Part shown: in pieces, positions 9,842 to 19,252 of the stretch
Numbering within the stretch: position 1 is the first letter of the stretch
Layout of the letters: every line of letters starts with the position of its first letter
DNA from: Ochrobactrum quorumnocens
GTDB lineage: Bacteria > Pseudomonadota > Alphaproteobacteria > Rhizobiales > Rhizobiaceae
Reading direction: 5' to 3'
Assembly: GCF_002278035.1 (NCBI RefSeq)
Contig: NZ_CP022605.1
Coordinates: 62,001 to 126,000 of the forward strand
Length of the DNA stretch: 64,000 bases
Notes under the pieces: model-generated
What the model was told of the DNA's origin: nothing
The model's database searches: none
The model's input: the letters and a program-made list of their open reading frames with translations, nothing else
Program-made: the position numbers and the translations under genes

Positions 9842-10980
9842 GAAGTTGCCCCTGGTAAAGTCACATTTGCCTTTGATGTTTGAGCTGGCTCTGCCGCTGC
9901 CACAATAGGGCGCAAGCCTCTGTTGGTACGGACTACGAATAGCGTATGTGCAATCACCGGGATGATGAGCGCTATCAGCATTGGCCAGGCGGGTATTTCC
10001 AGGCGTATAGCAATATAAGCTGTGGCTCCTGCCAGGAAATTGAGCGCCATCACAGCAACTGCAGTTTGACCCGACGATAATCCGGCGTCGATAAACAAAT
10101 GATGCAAATGTTGCCGATCAGGAGAAAATGGACTTCTGCGCGATACTAGACGACGCACGATGAGACTGAGCGTGTCGATCACTGGCACGACTACCACCCA
10201 CAACACGATCGGAAAGGCGACTTCAGTATGGGCGTCAGCGAGAATTAAAATTATTCCGGCAAGTGTCGCGCCGAGAAAAGTGCTGCCGCCATCGCCGAGA
10301 AAGAGGCTGGCTTTTGCGCGCCAGCGATGCCGCATGTTGAAGACGAGAAAGCCGCTGCATCCAGCTGCCAAAGCAAGTGTTTGTACACCGATGCGATTTT
10401 CGTCTACCCAGAAGCATATAGCCGCCAACCAGAAAAAGGCCGCAGCACTCGCTGAACCTGCAAGGCCATCAACACCATCACTCATATTGATGGCATTCAC
10501 GAGGCCCACCACAAACGCGAGCACGATTAACAGGAAAAGAGGTCCAGCAAGAACGTCCCCTGGGATTTCGGTTGCCGGGAGGAGTATACTTTGTGTTGCA
10601 CCTCCAGCAAGGCCTAGATGGATCTGTGTTATTCCAGAAATTCCGATAATCAGGAATGCCGCAACGATTTGAATTGCAAGGCGTGGCGCGACAGGAAGAT
10701 TGAATCTGTCATCGAGAACGCCGGTTGCAAGGACCAGAAATATGCCTGGTAGCAAAGCTACCGCACTAGCCGAGCCCCCCAAGGAAGGTGTCAGAAAAAC
10801 GGTCACCAAGAATGACAGAAAAACTGCAATCCCGCCGCATAGGGGTACATTTCCATCGTGTCTCTTTCGAGCATCGGGGATGTCGATTAGATACCACTCG
10901 CGTGCAAGCCCGCGAAACCCTAAACAGAATGCAACTGATAAGGTGAAAGCAAGAAGCGTGATGCAGAAAAGACTGATCAT
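9838..10980 (-). CDS. Undecaprenyl-phosphate glycosyl-1-phosphate transferase, WecA/MraY family
   Basis: This polytopic enzyme would start repeat-unit synthesis by moving a sugar-1-phosphate (by family usually a HexNAc) from a UDP-sugar to undecaprenyl phosphate. The family marks are GVLDDRFNLP, NAINMSDGVDGLAG, FLGDGGSTFLG and the basic loop PDRQHLHHLF with its His-x-His-His. There are about ten or eleven membrane segments in 380 residues. The ATG at 10980 has GGGAGGAG just upstream and is preferred over one four codons earlier. It heads the minus-strand operon running to 6451 and is divergent from the flippase gene. Confidence 0.85.
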   Translation of the reverse strand: MISLFCITLLAFTLSVAFCLGFRGLAREWYLIDIPDARKRHDGNVPLCGGIAVFLSFLVTVFLTPSLGGSASAVALLPGIFLVLATGVLDDRFNLPVAPRLAIQIVAAFLIIGISGITQIHLGLAGGATQSILLPATEIPGDVLAGPLFLLIVLAFVVGLVNAINMSDGVDGLAGSASAAAFFWLAAICFWVDENRIGVQTLALAAGCSGFLVFNMRHRWRAKASLFLGDGGSTFLGATLAGIILILADAHTEVAFPIVLWVVVVPVIDTLSLIVRRLVSRRSPFSPDRQHLHHLFIDAGLSSGQTAVAVMALNFLAGATAYIAIRLEIPAWPMLIALIIPVIAHTLFVVRTNRGLRPIVAAAEPAQTSKANVTLPGATS

Positions 10981-11276
10981 GTCTCCTCCCAAGCGCGGGT
11001 AAAAATTAAGACTGAGTAGATTTTTACCGGCTCATGTTCGCACCGACGACTTGGCTATAGAGCGTGCAGCATACTCCTTTCTGGTCAGGGCCTAACACCA
11101 ACGGTGACGTTTCCCACGGGCTCCAAACGGTTATCCTTATATGTGAGAACAAAGAATGGCCCATTGCCGTTCTGGTAAGGCCGTCCGGGGGGATAAAGTA
11201 TCTTGAACAAACATCAGCAGCTTAAAACGCAGTCCCGAGCTTGCTTTAAGGCCGAGCTATCTAAGAGGAGCAGCAG
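10981..11276. promoter_or_regulatory. Divergent intergenic region, wecA-like / wzx
   Basis: About 300 bases separate two divergent polysaccharide genes, so promoters for both operons should lie here. I see no convincing sigma-70 pair, no hairpin with a T-run and no small gene. Confidence 0.4.
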
Positions 11277-12776
11277 ATGAGCGGTGGCCGACGAAGCATT
11301 CTCATGGCCGCACTTGAGCAATATGCTGGCCTGTTGTTCAATTTCCTGACCGTCATCACAGTCTCTCGCTTTCTAGGACCTGCAGAAACGGGTGCGGGTG
11401 TTGTTGGGCTGAGTATTGGCGCAATTGTCTTCTCTTTGCGAGAATTTGCCAGCCCCGAATTTCTGATCCGGATTGAGAAAGTTCAAGACCACGACATCAG
11501 GACTTCGATGACTTTCCTCATGGTTGTAACGCTGTTCCTATCAGCAGGGCTTTATCTCGCACGTGAGTATTTTGCAGCATCCTATCACGATCCATCACTT
11601 TTGATGTTCCTCGATATAACCATCATCGCAGCAATCGTTGAAAGCCTTTCATTGCCGGTGGTAGCGCTATTGCGACGTGAAATGGCATTCGGCATCCTTG
11701 CGCGAATTCGTACTGCTGGATCTGGTTTCGGGGCTGCTGTAACGATTGCAATGGCGACATCTGGTTTTGGGCACATGTGTTTTGCTTTCGGTTTGCTCGC
11801 CAGCGCCTTGATGACAACAGGTTTGGCGATGGCCGTCTATCCGCTTGGACGTCTGCTACGGCCTTCTTTTGCCAGCATTGATGTGGCCTGGAGATTTGGC
11901 ATTTATCTCGGCGGCAATGCGGGTCTGAACAAGATATGTGAAACTTTTCCTCAACTGATGCTGGGTCGCTTCATGCCAATAGCATCCGTTGGGATATATA
12001 ATCGGGCTAACACCGTAAGTGGACTGCCCGATCGCGTTTTTCTTTCTGCGGTATTTACCGTGGCATTCCCTATGCTCTCGGCTCATGTTCGTGCAGGAGG
12101 TGATATCAGTCGCGCCTACGTGCGGGCTTTATCCTATATTTCGGTGGTCTATTGGCCTGCACAAGCCTTACTGGCACTTTTGGCCTATCCCGCCGTCCAG
12201 ATAATTCTGGGACCGGGATGGTCAGAAGCAGCGCTTATTGTTGCGATCTCAAGTCTCGCAAGTCTGTTCTGGTTTCCGGTTATTCTGACCTATCCGCTTC
12301 TTATGGCGCTCGGTGCAAACCGGGAGGCTTTTGTTTCCAACTTCATTTCAAGATCGGTTGCCACGATTATCTTATGTCTTGCCGCATTTCACGGATTGCT
12401 GGCTGTGGCGTTGAGCCAGTTCATTAGCCTTCCATTTCAAATGTTTGTCGCCATCGTTTATGTGCGCAAGCACGTGAATTTTTCCTATCGGGTGTTGGCC
12501 AAAGAACTTATGAAAAGTGCGCTTGTCACGATACTTGCGCTTGCAGGCCCGCTTATGGTGGTGGCCGCGGATGGATTTAATCTTGATATGCACTGGACGA
12601 GGGCAGTTATTATCGGATTAGTGGGGATCGCAGGCTGGCTCTTGGCGGTGTTTGTCACCCGCCACCCTTTCACCGATGAACTCATTCCAATTTTCAAATG
12701 GCTTTTTGGAAAGTTCATAAGCCGTTTCGGTTGGTCGCGATTGCGGCGATCAAATCTGTCTGAACCAGCGGAATGA
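11277..12776 (+). CDS. Lipopolysaccharide/polysaccharide flippase, Wzx type
   Basis: This 499-residue protein has about 12-14 hydrophobic segments. The N-terminus (ILMAALEQYAGLLFNFLTVITVSRFLGPAETG) is the characteristic first helix pair of the Wzx/polysaccharide-transporter family. By family it moves lipid-linked repeat units across the inner membrane, pairing with the Wzy-like protein encoded at 7060. A GAGGAG ribosome site sits eight bases before the ATG. The C-terminus ends in a basic cytoplasmic tail (about residues 470-499). It overlaps the following glycosyltransferase by four bases. Confidence 0.85.
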   Translation: MSGGRRSILMAALEQYAGLLFNFLTVITVSRFLGPAETGAGVVGLSIGAIVFSLREFASPEFLIRIEKVQDHDIRTSMTFLMVVTLFLSAGLYLAREYFAASYHDPSLLMFLDITIIAAIVESLSLPVVALLRREMAFGILARIRTAGSGFGAAVTIAMATSGFGHMCFAFGLLASALMTTGLAMAVYPLGRLLRPSFASIDVAWRFGIYLGGNAGLNKICETFPQLMLGRFMPIASVGIYNRANTVSGLPDRVFLSAVFTVAFPMLSAHVRAGGDISRAYVRALSYISVVYWPAQALLALLAYPAVQIILGPGWSEAALIVAISSLASLFWFPVILTYPLLMALGANREAFVSNFISRSVATIILCLAAFHGLLAVALSQFISLPFQMFVAIVYVRKHVNFSYRVLAKELMKSALVTILALAGPLMVVAADGFNLDMHWTRAVIIGLVGIAGWLLAVFVTRHPFTDELIPIFKWLFGKFISRFGWSRLRRSNLSEPAE

Positions 12777-13744
12777 GGCCTGTTATGCAGCCCCGCAGCA
12801 CCAATTACCCAACTGTCGACGTTGTGATACCTAACTATAATTATGGCCATTACCTGCTTGAATGCGCAGATAGCGTGCTATCTCAAACAGGTGTCGAGGT
12901 CCGTTTATTCATTATTGATAACGCATCCAAAGACAATAGCGCCGCTATAGCGCGCGATCTTGCAGCGCACGATAAACGTGTCGAATTGTTGCTGAGATCA
13001 AAAAATGCAGGACCGCACGCCTCCTTTAATGAAGGAGTCGACTGGGCATGCTCTGAATATTTTCTTATACTGTGCACCGATGATTTGCTTGCCCATGGAG
13101 CCCTGTCCCGAGCTGTCCATGTGCTCGAACAATGTCCCGATGTTCATCTGGCTTTCGGGGCGACCCAAAAAATCTCAAAAGATGAGAAAAGGCCCCAAAA
13201 ACCCACGATTGTTGGTGGCGGGCAATGGAACATCAGCTCTGGCTCCGATTTCATTGGGCTTGCATGCAAACATGCTTTTAATCCTGTCGCGGGCCCGACG
13301 GCGGTGGTGCGCACGGTTGTGCAAAAACAAGTTGGATATTACCGTCAAACACTCTCGCATACCGATGATCTTGAGATGTGGTTACGTCTGGCATTGTTCG
13401 GGAATGTTGCCTCGACCGACAGTATACAAGCTTATGCGCGTGTTCATTCGGACAACCAGTCTGCAACAGTTACGGGGATCATGCACTGGAATCGAGAGTT
13501 TGAAGCAGGGTTCTGTTCGTTCTTTGAAAATGAGGGACGAGTCATGCCGCAAGCCAAACATTATCTCGAGATGGCGCGTGATTGCCTCACTAAACGAGCA
13601 TATTGGTCGGCATGGTCAAATCTCGTCAGGCGTGAAAAGGGATCTGCATCCTTGATGGCCTTTGCGCTCAAAAGGCATCCGCTGATGGCTTTGATGCCAC
13701 CTTTCGGTTATTTGTTTCAGCGCCGCCAACGACATTCAAACTAG
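12773..13744 (+). CDS. Glycosyltransferase family 2 protein
   Basis: This is a 323-residue GT-A enzyme. It has VDVVIPNYNYGHYLLE near residues 14-29, DNASKDNS (45-52), and the metal-binding CTDDL (about 98-102). HTDDLEMWLRLALFG around residues 199-213 is the usual acceptor-side ED-type motif. It is translationally coupled to the flippase (ATGA overlap) and probably adds a sugar to the lipid-linked repeat unit. Another in-frame ATG lies at codon 5, so the exact start could be 12785. Sugar specificity is unknown. Confidence 0.8.
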   Translation: MRPVMQPRSTNYPTVDVVIPNYNYGHYLLECADSVLSQTGVEVRLFIIDNASKDNSAAIARDLAAHDKRVELLLRSKNAGPHASFNEGVDWACSEYFLILCTDDLLAHGALSRAVHVLEQCPDVHLAFGATQKISKDEKRPQKPTIVGGGQWNISSGSDFIGLACKHAFNPVAGPTAVVRTVVQKQVGYYRQTLSHTDDLEMWLRLALFGNVASTDSIQAYARVHSDNQSATVTGIMHWNREFEAGFCSFFENEGRVMPQAKHYLEMARDCLTKRAYWSAWSNLVRREKGSASLMAFALKRHPLMALMPPFGYLFQRRQRHSN

Positions 13745-13761
13745 GGGCGTGCAATACCGTG

Positions 13762-14949
13762 TTATCTGCTTTTTTGGAGAAGATTGACGCGTAATACTTC
13801 TTCTTGCTCAGCAAGTCTCTTGCGATAGAGCTTGACGCCATCTTCGACAGTTTTCACGAGTTCTTCTCTGCGAGAAAACATATTGTCGATCTGAGCGAGC
13901 AGTGTTTTCGGATCAAAGCTCTCAATGTGATGGCAAAATTCACTCAGACCGGTGTCATTTAAAAGCGCGTCGTTCTTCCGTGCATAACCAATCGAAATTG
14001 CGGGTCTGCCCATAGAAAGAGAGCAAACGATGTTATGATATCGGCTGGCAACCACTATATCGGTTTTTGCAATTTGCTGCATGAGATCGTTAAGAGAAGC
14101 AACAGGCTCGAAAATAACATTTCCTAAATTGGATGCGCTAATGCGCCGTTGTAGATCATCTACTGCCTCAAGGTCACCCTTGTCACCGATAAGCAGGCGT
14201 ACCTGCCGTCCGTCCTGTAGAAGTTCGTCAATCAACTCGGTCATCTTATCGAGATAATTATCGTAAATCGCAGCACCATCTGCGGCCTGCTTTTTCCAAC
14301 CTTTATATGTCATAATACCCAGACCCACTCGCTGATCGCCGGTGTTACGCAATTCGTCTTCTGCCGTGGGTAGCGCAAATGCGATGTCAGCACTGACAAT
14401 GTCGTTTGCAACATCCATATTTAAAGACTTCATGAAATCATAAGAAACCTGATCGCGGTAGGAACGGTACGCGGCCATCATCGAAGCTTTGCGGACGAAA
14501 AAGCGACTCAAAGGATGCGTGACAGGACCTGCACCAATTGAAATGAAGGCAAAGCGCGCTCCTGCCAATCTCGCTGCCACAGACCAACGTAGAACTGCGA
14601 ATGGCCACCCAAACGGATCTTCGTTGAAGTCATCAAGAATGCCGGTGCCAGGAACAATGATGAGATCAATGCCTTGAGCGAGCGACACTGCCCCCAAGAA
14701 GCCGGTAACACGGCGCGGAAACTCTAAGAGAACTTTGTTGATCAGCCTTATGATTGCATTTTCCGACGCAGGCTGCCCAACAGGAACCGCATCTATTCGG
14801 AATTTCTCGACGATGATTTCGGGTCTGGAGCATATACAGATGAGCTGAGCACTTGGGCACGTGCGTTTCAATAGTTGCAGCATTGCTTCAAGCGATCCGT
14901 CATTGCCGGTATTGCCAGAACCGAACTGACCGAAAAGACCTATTCTCAT
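13762..14949 (-). CDS. Polysaccharide pyruvyl transferase family protein
   Basis: This is a 395-residue GT-B-like protein of the CsaB/WcaK group, which transfers pyruvate from phosphoenolpyruvate to form ketals on sugars. The N-terminal FGSGNTGNDGSLEAML (residues 5-20) and the C-terminal SRYHNIVCSLSMGRPAISIGY match the family's two best-conserved blocks. The ATG at 14949 has GGAGA eight bases upstream; an alternative start eight codons earlier lacks one. It stands alone on the minus strand, tail to tail with a glycosyltransferase. It suggests the polymer carries acidic pyruvate groups, which is an inference. Confidence 0.75.
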   Translation of the reverse strand: MRIGLFGQFGSGNTGNDGSLEAMLQLLKRTCPSAQLICICSRPEIIVEKFRIDAVPVGQPASENAIIRLINKVLLEFPRRVTGFLGAVSLAQGIDLIIVPGTGILDDFNEDPFGWPFAVLRWSVAARLAGARFAFISIGAGPVTHPLSRFFVRKASMMAAYRSYRDQVSYDFMKSLNMDVANDIVSADIAFALPTAEDELRNTGDQRVGLGIMTYKGWKKQAADGAAIYDNYLDKMTELIDELLQDGRQVRLLIGDKGDLEAVDDLQRRISASNLGNVIFEPVASLNDLMQQIAKTDIVVASRYHNIVCSLSMGRPAISIGYARKNDALLNDTGLSEFCHHIESFDPKTLLAQIDNMFSRREELVKTVEDGVKLYRKRLAEQEEVLRVNLLQKSR

Positions 14950-15188
14950 ACAAGTGTCTCCAGCTGCATTCACAAGCTAAGCCGGTATGAGTTTTTATGA
15001 AAACTGGCAGAAGGGTGAACACCATCCTCTAATGTATGAAGGCATATACCCCTCATAGACAAAATGCGCTGCCGCGCAATTTCGTTACACTGGCGAGCGG
15101 TATATCAAACGCCCCCCGATATACCGGAGTAAGGCTTCGAGGGATTTTTCCCTCGAAGTCTTGGTCTCTGGGCAGCAGGGTTTCGATC

Positions 15189-16424
15189 ATGAAATGTGCT
15201 TACTTCGTCCGTCCACATATTGGTGGAACCTACTCTGTGTTTACGCGCCTGAGTTCGTCGCTTCGACGGTACGGTATTGAATTGCGTTGGTTAGCTGCGG
15301 GAGCCGCAGGAGAAACGATCAGTTTTCCATCTGCAGGTCAGGGATTAGGCGATGCGTTACGAAAAGGTGATGCAATTGATCAGATGGGCGTGCTGGACGA
15401 GGAAACACGCGCCAGAAGGATGGTCACGTTTCTGCGCGAGAAAAAATTCGAGGCCGTGTTCGTAAACGTTCTGTCGAGCCGCTTCGAAACCAACTTGGTG
15501 CGATATCTACCAGATGACATTTTACGCATTATGATCGTGCACAATATCACGCCGGGTACTTATGCAGCGGCTCGCGCGATACGCGATCACGTTCATGCGA
15601 CAGTGGGCGTATCCAAACGCTGTCGGGACGATCTGGTGAACCATTATGGCTTCGATGCCGCGCGAACACTGGTTATCCCGCATGGCTTGAACAAGAATAT
15701 TTGTACACCGCAAACAGTATCGCAGCGGGATGAAAATGCACCTTTACGCCTGCTTTATCTCGGCCGCATCGAGGACAATTCAAAAGGCGTGTTCTGGCTG
15801 CCCAATATTTTGCGCGAACTAAAATGTGATTATCATCTAACCGTAGCAGGTGACGGCCCAGATTTGGCTCAATTGCGTCATCGACTTGAGAGTTTTCGCG
15901 AGAGGATAAGTTTCACGAGCTGGGTTGCGCCATCAGATGTTCCCTGGCTTGTCAGTCAGCACGACGTTATGGTTATGCCATCCCGGTTTGAAGGATTTGG
16001 TCTTACGCTCATTGAAGCGATGAGCCAGGGGTGTCCTGCGGTTGTTTCTAGGATCGCGGGTGTAACTGACACGATTGTCACTAACGGTGAAGATGGCCTT
16101 TTGTTTCCGGTTGGAGATTTCCGACAGGCAGCCCTCCACATAGATTTTCTAGCAGATAATAAGCATTTGAGAGATGAGATGGCTCAGGCCGCTATCCTTA
16201 AAGTAGCTGTCGCTTTCAATAATGATCAGGTGGGTCAGACCTATGCGGGGCTTCTCGAAAACCTCATGCAGAGCCGACCGGCAATTGCACCACCTTTAGC
16301 CTTGTCGCAGTGGAATATGCCAACGGCGTTGCATTCAAGTCTGCGAAGCCGGTTGCCTAAACCCGTCAAGAACTGGCTGCGACAGATGCGAGAACGCCTG
16401 AACACAGCTTGGTCCACAGTGTGA
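15189..16424 (+). CDS. Glycosyltransferase family 4 protein
   Basis: This is a 411-residue GT-B enzyme. It has RPHIGGTYSVFTRL near residues 8-21, LYLGRIEDNSKG (189-200) with the donor-phosphate Arg and Lys, and the E-x7-E motif at Glu268/Glu276 (EGFGLTLIE) followed by AMSQGCPAVVS. An open frame extends 51 codons upstream, but that part is basic and unlike the family, so the ATG at 15189 is preferred. The ribosome site there (AGGG) is weak. It begins a plus-strand run with the aminotransferase-like and DUF4038 genes. Confidence 0.8.
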   Translation: MKCAYFVRPHIGGTYSVFTRLSSSLRRYGIELRWLAAGAAGETISFPSAGQGLGDALRKGDAIDQMGVLDEETRARRMVTFLREKKFEAVFVNVLSSRFETNLVRYLPDDILRIMIVHNITPGTYAAARAIRDHVHATVGVSKRCRDDLVNHYGFDAARTLVIPHGLNKNICTPQTVSQRDENAPLRLLYLGRIEDNSKGVFWLPNILRELKCDYHLTVAGDGPDLAQLRHRLESFRERISFTSWVAPSDVPWLVSQHDVMVMPSRFEGFGLTLIEAMSQGCPAVVSRIAGVTDTIVTNGEDGLLFPVGDFRQAALHIDFLADNKHLRDEMAQAAILKVAVAFNNDQVGQTYAGLLENLMQSRPAIAPPLALSQWNMPTALHSSLRSRLPKPVKNWLRQMRERLNTAWSTV

Positions 16425-16459
16425 TCGTCAAAACTGGTAAATAACAAAGGGACAAGGTC

Positions 16460-17815
16460 ATGAACCTTTTCACATCCCGGTTTCGCAATTCGCAATTGCT
16501 CAGAAGCAAGGCACACGCTCTCATACCGGGTGGATGTCATACATATGCCAAAGGCGACGATCAATATCCGGTTCTGGCACCGGGTTTCATACAGCGTGGT
16601 TCAGGCTCGCACGTGTTTGATGTCGATGGAAACCAATATATTGAATACGGAATGGGCAATCGTTCCGTGGGGCTCGGACATGCCTATCCGCCAGTGCTGC
16701 ACGCAGTCCGGGATGCGTTGCAGGATGGCTGCAACTTTACCAGGCCGAGCGCGATAGAAATTGAATGCGCTGAGAGCTTTCTTGAATTAATCGAGGGAGC
16801 TGAGATGGTAAAATTCTGCAAGGATGGGTCGGACGCTACCTCAGCGGCCGTGCGTCTGGCGCGTGCCTATACCGGCCGCGATATGGTCGCGTGTTGTGCC
16901 GACCACCCATTTTTCTCGACTGACGACTGGTTCATTGGGACGACGAAAATGAATGCGGGTATTCCTGCATCAGTGTCCGCTTTGACAGCTACCTTTCGTT
17001 ATAATGATATTGCCAGCGTAAAGGCTTTGTTCGAAAATTATCCGGGCATGATTTCAGCGCTCATTCTTGAACCAGCGCGGATGGATGAACCCCAAGATAG
17101 TTTCTTGCACGAAGCAAAACGAATTGCCCATGAAAACGGTGCCCTATTTATCCTCGATGAGATGATAACGGGCTTTCGTTGGCATATGCGCGGGGCGCAA
17201 AAGCTTTATGACATAGAGCCTGATCTCTCGTGCTTTGGCAAAGCCTTGGGAAATGGATTTGCAATCTCGGCACTCGCAGGAAAAGCCGAGTATATGCAGC
17301 TTGGTGGGCTTACACAAACCGACTTTGCCCGCGTATTTTTGCTGTCGACCACCCACGGCGCTGAAACTCACTCCATGGCAGCTGCAATTGCCACCATGAA
17401 GGTCTATCGTGACGAGCCGGTGATTGAGCGGCTTTACGAGCAGGGTCGGAGGCTTGCAGAAGGGGTTAATACAGCAATTGCAGCGTATGGATTAGAAAAG
17501 AATGTTCGGTTGGTTGGACGCCCTTGCTGTCTGGCTTACGCAACTCTCGATGAGAATGGACAGCCATCTCAGGCGCTGCGGACACTTCTTCTTCAAGAGA
17601 CGATCAGGCGAGGTGTACTCATGCCGTCACTCGTTGTAAGCTACACGCATAGTGACACGGATATTGCACGTACCGTCGACGCAATTGATGGAGCACTTGG
17701 TGTCTATGTCAGGGCACTTAATGACGGTGTCGATAATTATCTTACTGGGCGCCCGTCAGAGGTGGTATATCGCCGATTTAATGATGCGCCATCATATCCG
17801 CCTGCTAAGCGATGA
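16460..17815 (+). CDS. Class III aminotransferase, glutamate-1-semialdehyde aminotransferase-like
   Basis: This is a 451-residue PLP enzyme of fold type I. ILDEMITGFR (residues 231-240) holds the PLP-ring aspartate Asp233. CFGKALGNGFAISA holds the PLP Schiff-base Lys261. TRPSAIEIECAE and KFCKDGSDATSAAVRLARAYTGR follow the pattern of glutamate-1-semialdehyde 2,1-aminomutase. Heme synthesis needs one hemL elsewhere. This copy sits between a glycosyltransferase and a DUF4038 gene, and its stop overlaps the next start (ATGA). A role in making an amino sugar or amino acid substituent of the polysaccharide is therefore likelier, by inference. Its substrate is unknown. Confidence 0.75.
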   Translation: MNLFTSRFRNSQLLRSKAHALIPGGCHTYAKGDDQYPVLAPGFIQRGSGSHVFDVDGNQYIEYGMGNRSVGLGHAYPPVLHAVRDALQDGCNFTRPSAIEIECAESFLELIEGAEMVKFCKDGSDATSAAVRLARAYTGRDMVACCADHPFFSTDDWFIGTTKMNAGIPASVSALTATFRYNDIASVKALFENYPGMISALILEPARMDEPQDSFLHEAKRIAHENGALFILDEMITGFRWHMRGAQKLYDIEPDLSCFGKALGNGFAISALAGKAEYMQLGGLTQTDFARVFLLSTTHGAETHSMAAAIATMKVYRDEPVIERLYEQGRRLAEGVNTAIAAYGLEKNVRLVGRPCCLAYATLDENGQPSQALRTLLLQETIRRGVLMPSLVVSYTHSDTDIARTVDAIDGALGVYVRALNDGVDNYLTGRPSEVVYRRFNDAPSYPPAKR

Positions 17816-19131
17816 GAATTTCACGATTAGGTTTCATTTTGTGCTTTTCGCTGCTTCTGACAGGAGTGGCTCAAGCCGAGAATGTTTTCCCTGTCAGAGT
17901 AAGTCAGGATCATCGCACTTTTGAAGACGCTCAAGGCAAGCCGTTTTTGTTGCATGGCGACACGGCCTGGTCGTTGATCGCGGAACTGAAGCGAAACGAT
18001 GTCGAAACTTATCTGGCTGATCGCCGCGAACGCGGTTTTAATGCCATTCTGGTCAATCTGATCGAACGTCAGTTTTCAAGCAATCCGCCAAGAAATGCGT
18101 ATGGCGAGTTGCCTTTCGCAAACGAGGCCTTTGGTGCGCTTAATCCGAAATATTTCGATCATGCTGCATGGATAATTGGACGGGCGCAGAAGCTTGGGCT
18201 GGTGGTCTTTCTCGCGCCTGCCTATCTCGGCGTAAATGGTGGCGATCAGGGCTGGTTCGCTGAAGCACAGGCCGCAGGCCCTGAGAAAATGAAAGCTTAC
18301 GGCAAAGCCATCGCGCAAAAGTTCTCAAAATTCCCCAACATCGTTTGGGCGTTGGGCGGTGATTTTGATGCGCCGGATCGAGAACTCGTGTCAAAGCTTG
18401 CAGAAGGAATTGCAGCGATTTCTCCTCATGCACTGCAAACCGTTCATTCGGGACGCGATACAAAGACTGCCAAGCTATGGGCAGATCAGCACTGGTTGGC
18501 GATCGATACGGTCTATACATATAACAATATTCACAAAACGACCCTCGACCGCAGCAAATCAAGCAGGATGCCGGTAATCCTACTCGAAGGGGCCTATGAG
18601 TATGAGCGTGAGACGACCGCACGCATGATACGCCGCAATGCTTATGGCGCGCTTTTAGGTGGTGCGGCTGGGCAATTCTTTGGCAACAATCCCATCTGGC
18701 ATTTTACTGGCCCCGGCGTCTTCACCTCGGATCAGAAATGGCAAGAGGCGCTGGCCAGTCCCGGTGCGCGATCAATGTCAGTCATGAAAGCGATTTTTGA
18801 TAAGATACCGTGGTCACAATTGAAGCCAGATCGCGATAATGAGATTTCCGGCGTTGATGAAAGCTATGCAGCAGCTTTGCCAGATCGCAGTCTGATCGTT
18901 ATCTATGGCGATGCTGACGGTTTCAAAGTGAAGCGAAATGCTATTTCCAATGGTCAAGAAGCCATATGGGGCGATCCAAGTTCGGTCAAATTTTTGCCGT
19001 CAAAAAGCCCGAAAATCGACGGTGAATTTGGCATTTATCCGGCACCCGAAGACCGCAAGAACGTAAATAACAGCGACTGGATTCTGGTAATCGGTAGTCC
19101 TGAACAATTGCAGCTCATCCAAAAGAGGTAG
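17812..19131 (+). CDS. Exported DUF4038 glycoside hydrolase-like protein
   Basis: The N-terminus is a Sec signal peptide (hydrophobic residues 5-20, cleavage after VAQA). The mature part has LLHGDTAWSLIAEL, DRRERGFNAILVNL and NIVWALGGDFD, which are the conserved blocks of the DUF4038 TIM-barrel family related to apiosidases (GH140). It probably acts in the periplasm or outside the cell on the polysaccharide made here, for example trimming or releasing chains. That role is inferred. It is coupled to the aminotransferase-like gene by an ATGA overlap. Confidence 0.7.
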   Translation: MRISRLGFILCFSLLLTGVAQAENVFPVRVSQDHRTFEDAQGKPFLLHGDTAWSLIAELKRNDVETYLADRRERGFNAILVNLIERQFSSNPPRNAYGELPFANEAFGALNPKYFDHAAWIIGRAQKLGLVVFLAPAYLGVNGGDQGWFAEAQAAGPEKMKAYGKAIAQKFSKFPNIVWALGGDFDAPDRELVSKLAEGIAAISPHALQTVHSGRDTKTAKLWADQHWLAIDTVYTYNNIHKTTLDRSKSSRMPVILLEGAYEYERETTARMIRRNAYGALLGGAAGQFFGNNPIWHFTGPGVFTSDQKWQEALASPGARSMSVMKAIFDKIPWSQLKPDRDNEISGVDESYAAALPDRSLIVIYGDADGFKVKRNAISNGQEAIWGDPSSVKFLPSKSPKIDGEFGIYPAPEDRKNVNNSDWILVIGSPEQLQLIQKR

Positions 19132-19252
19132 TCTCCACGACCTTTCGCGTCTGATTTCAACGCTTGTCCGAAGTAAACATGCCTTCGGTTAACTCGTCGC
19201 TTCAAGTCAGGCCCGCTACCTTAGTTCCACGTTTTTAGTTGAGGAACCGGAC

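Noticed and set aside
10160..10672. Plus-strand open frame inside the wecA-like gene
   Set aside because: Its composition (many Arg, Ser, Pro, Thr) is typical of an antisense shadow, and the wecA-like motifs on the other strand are intact.
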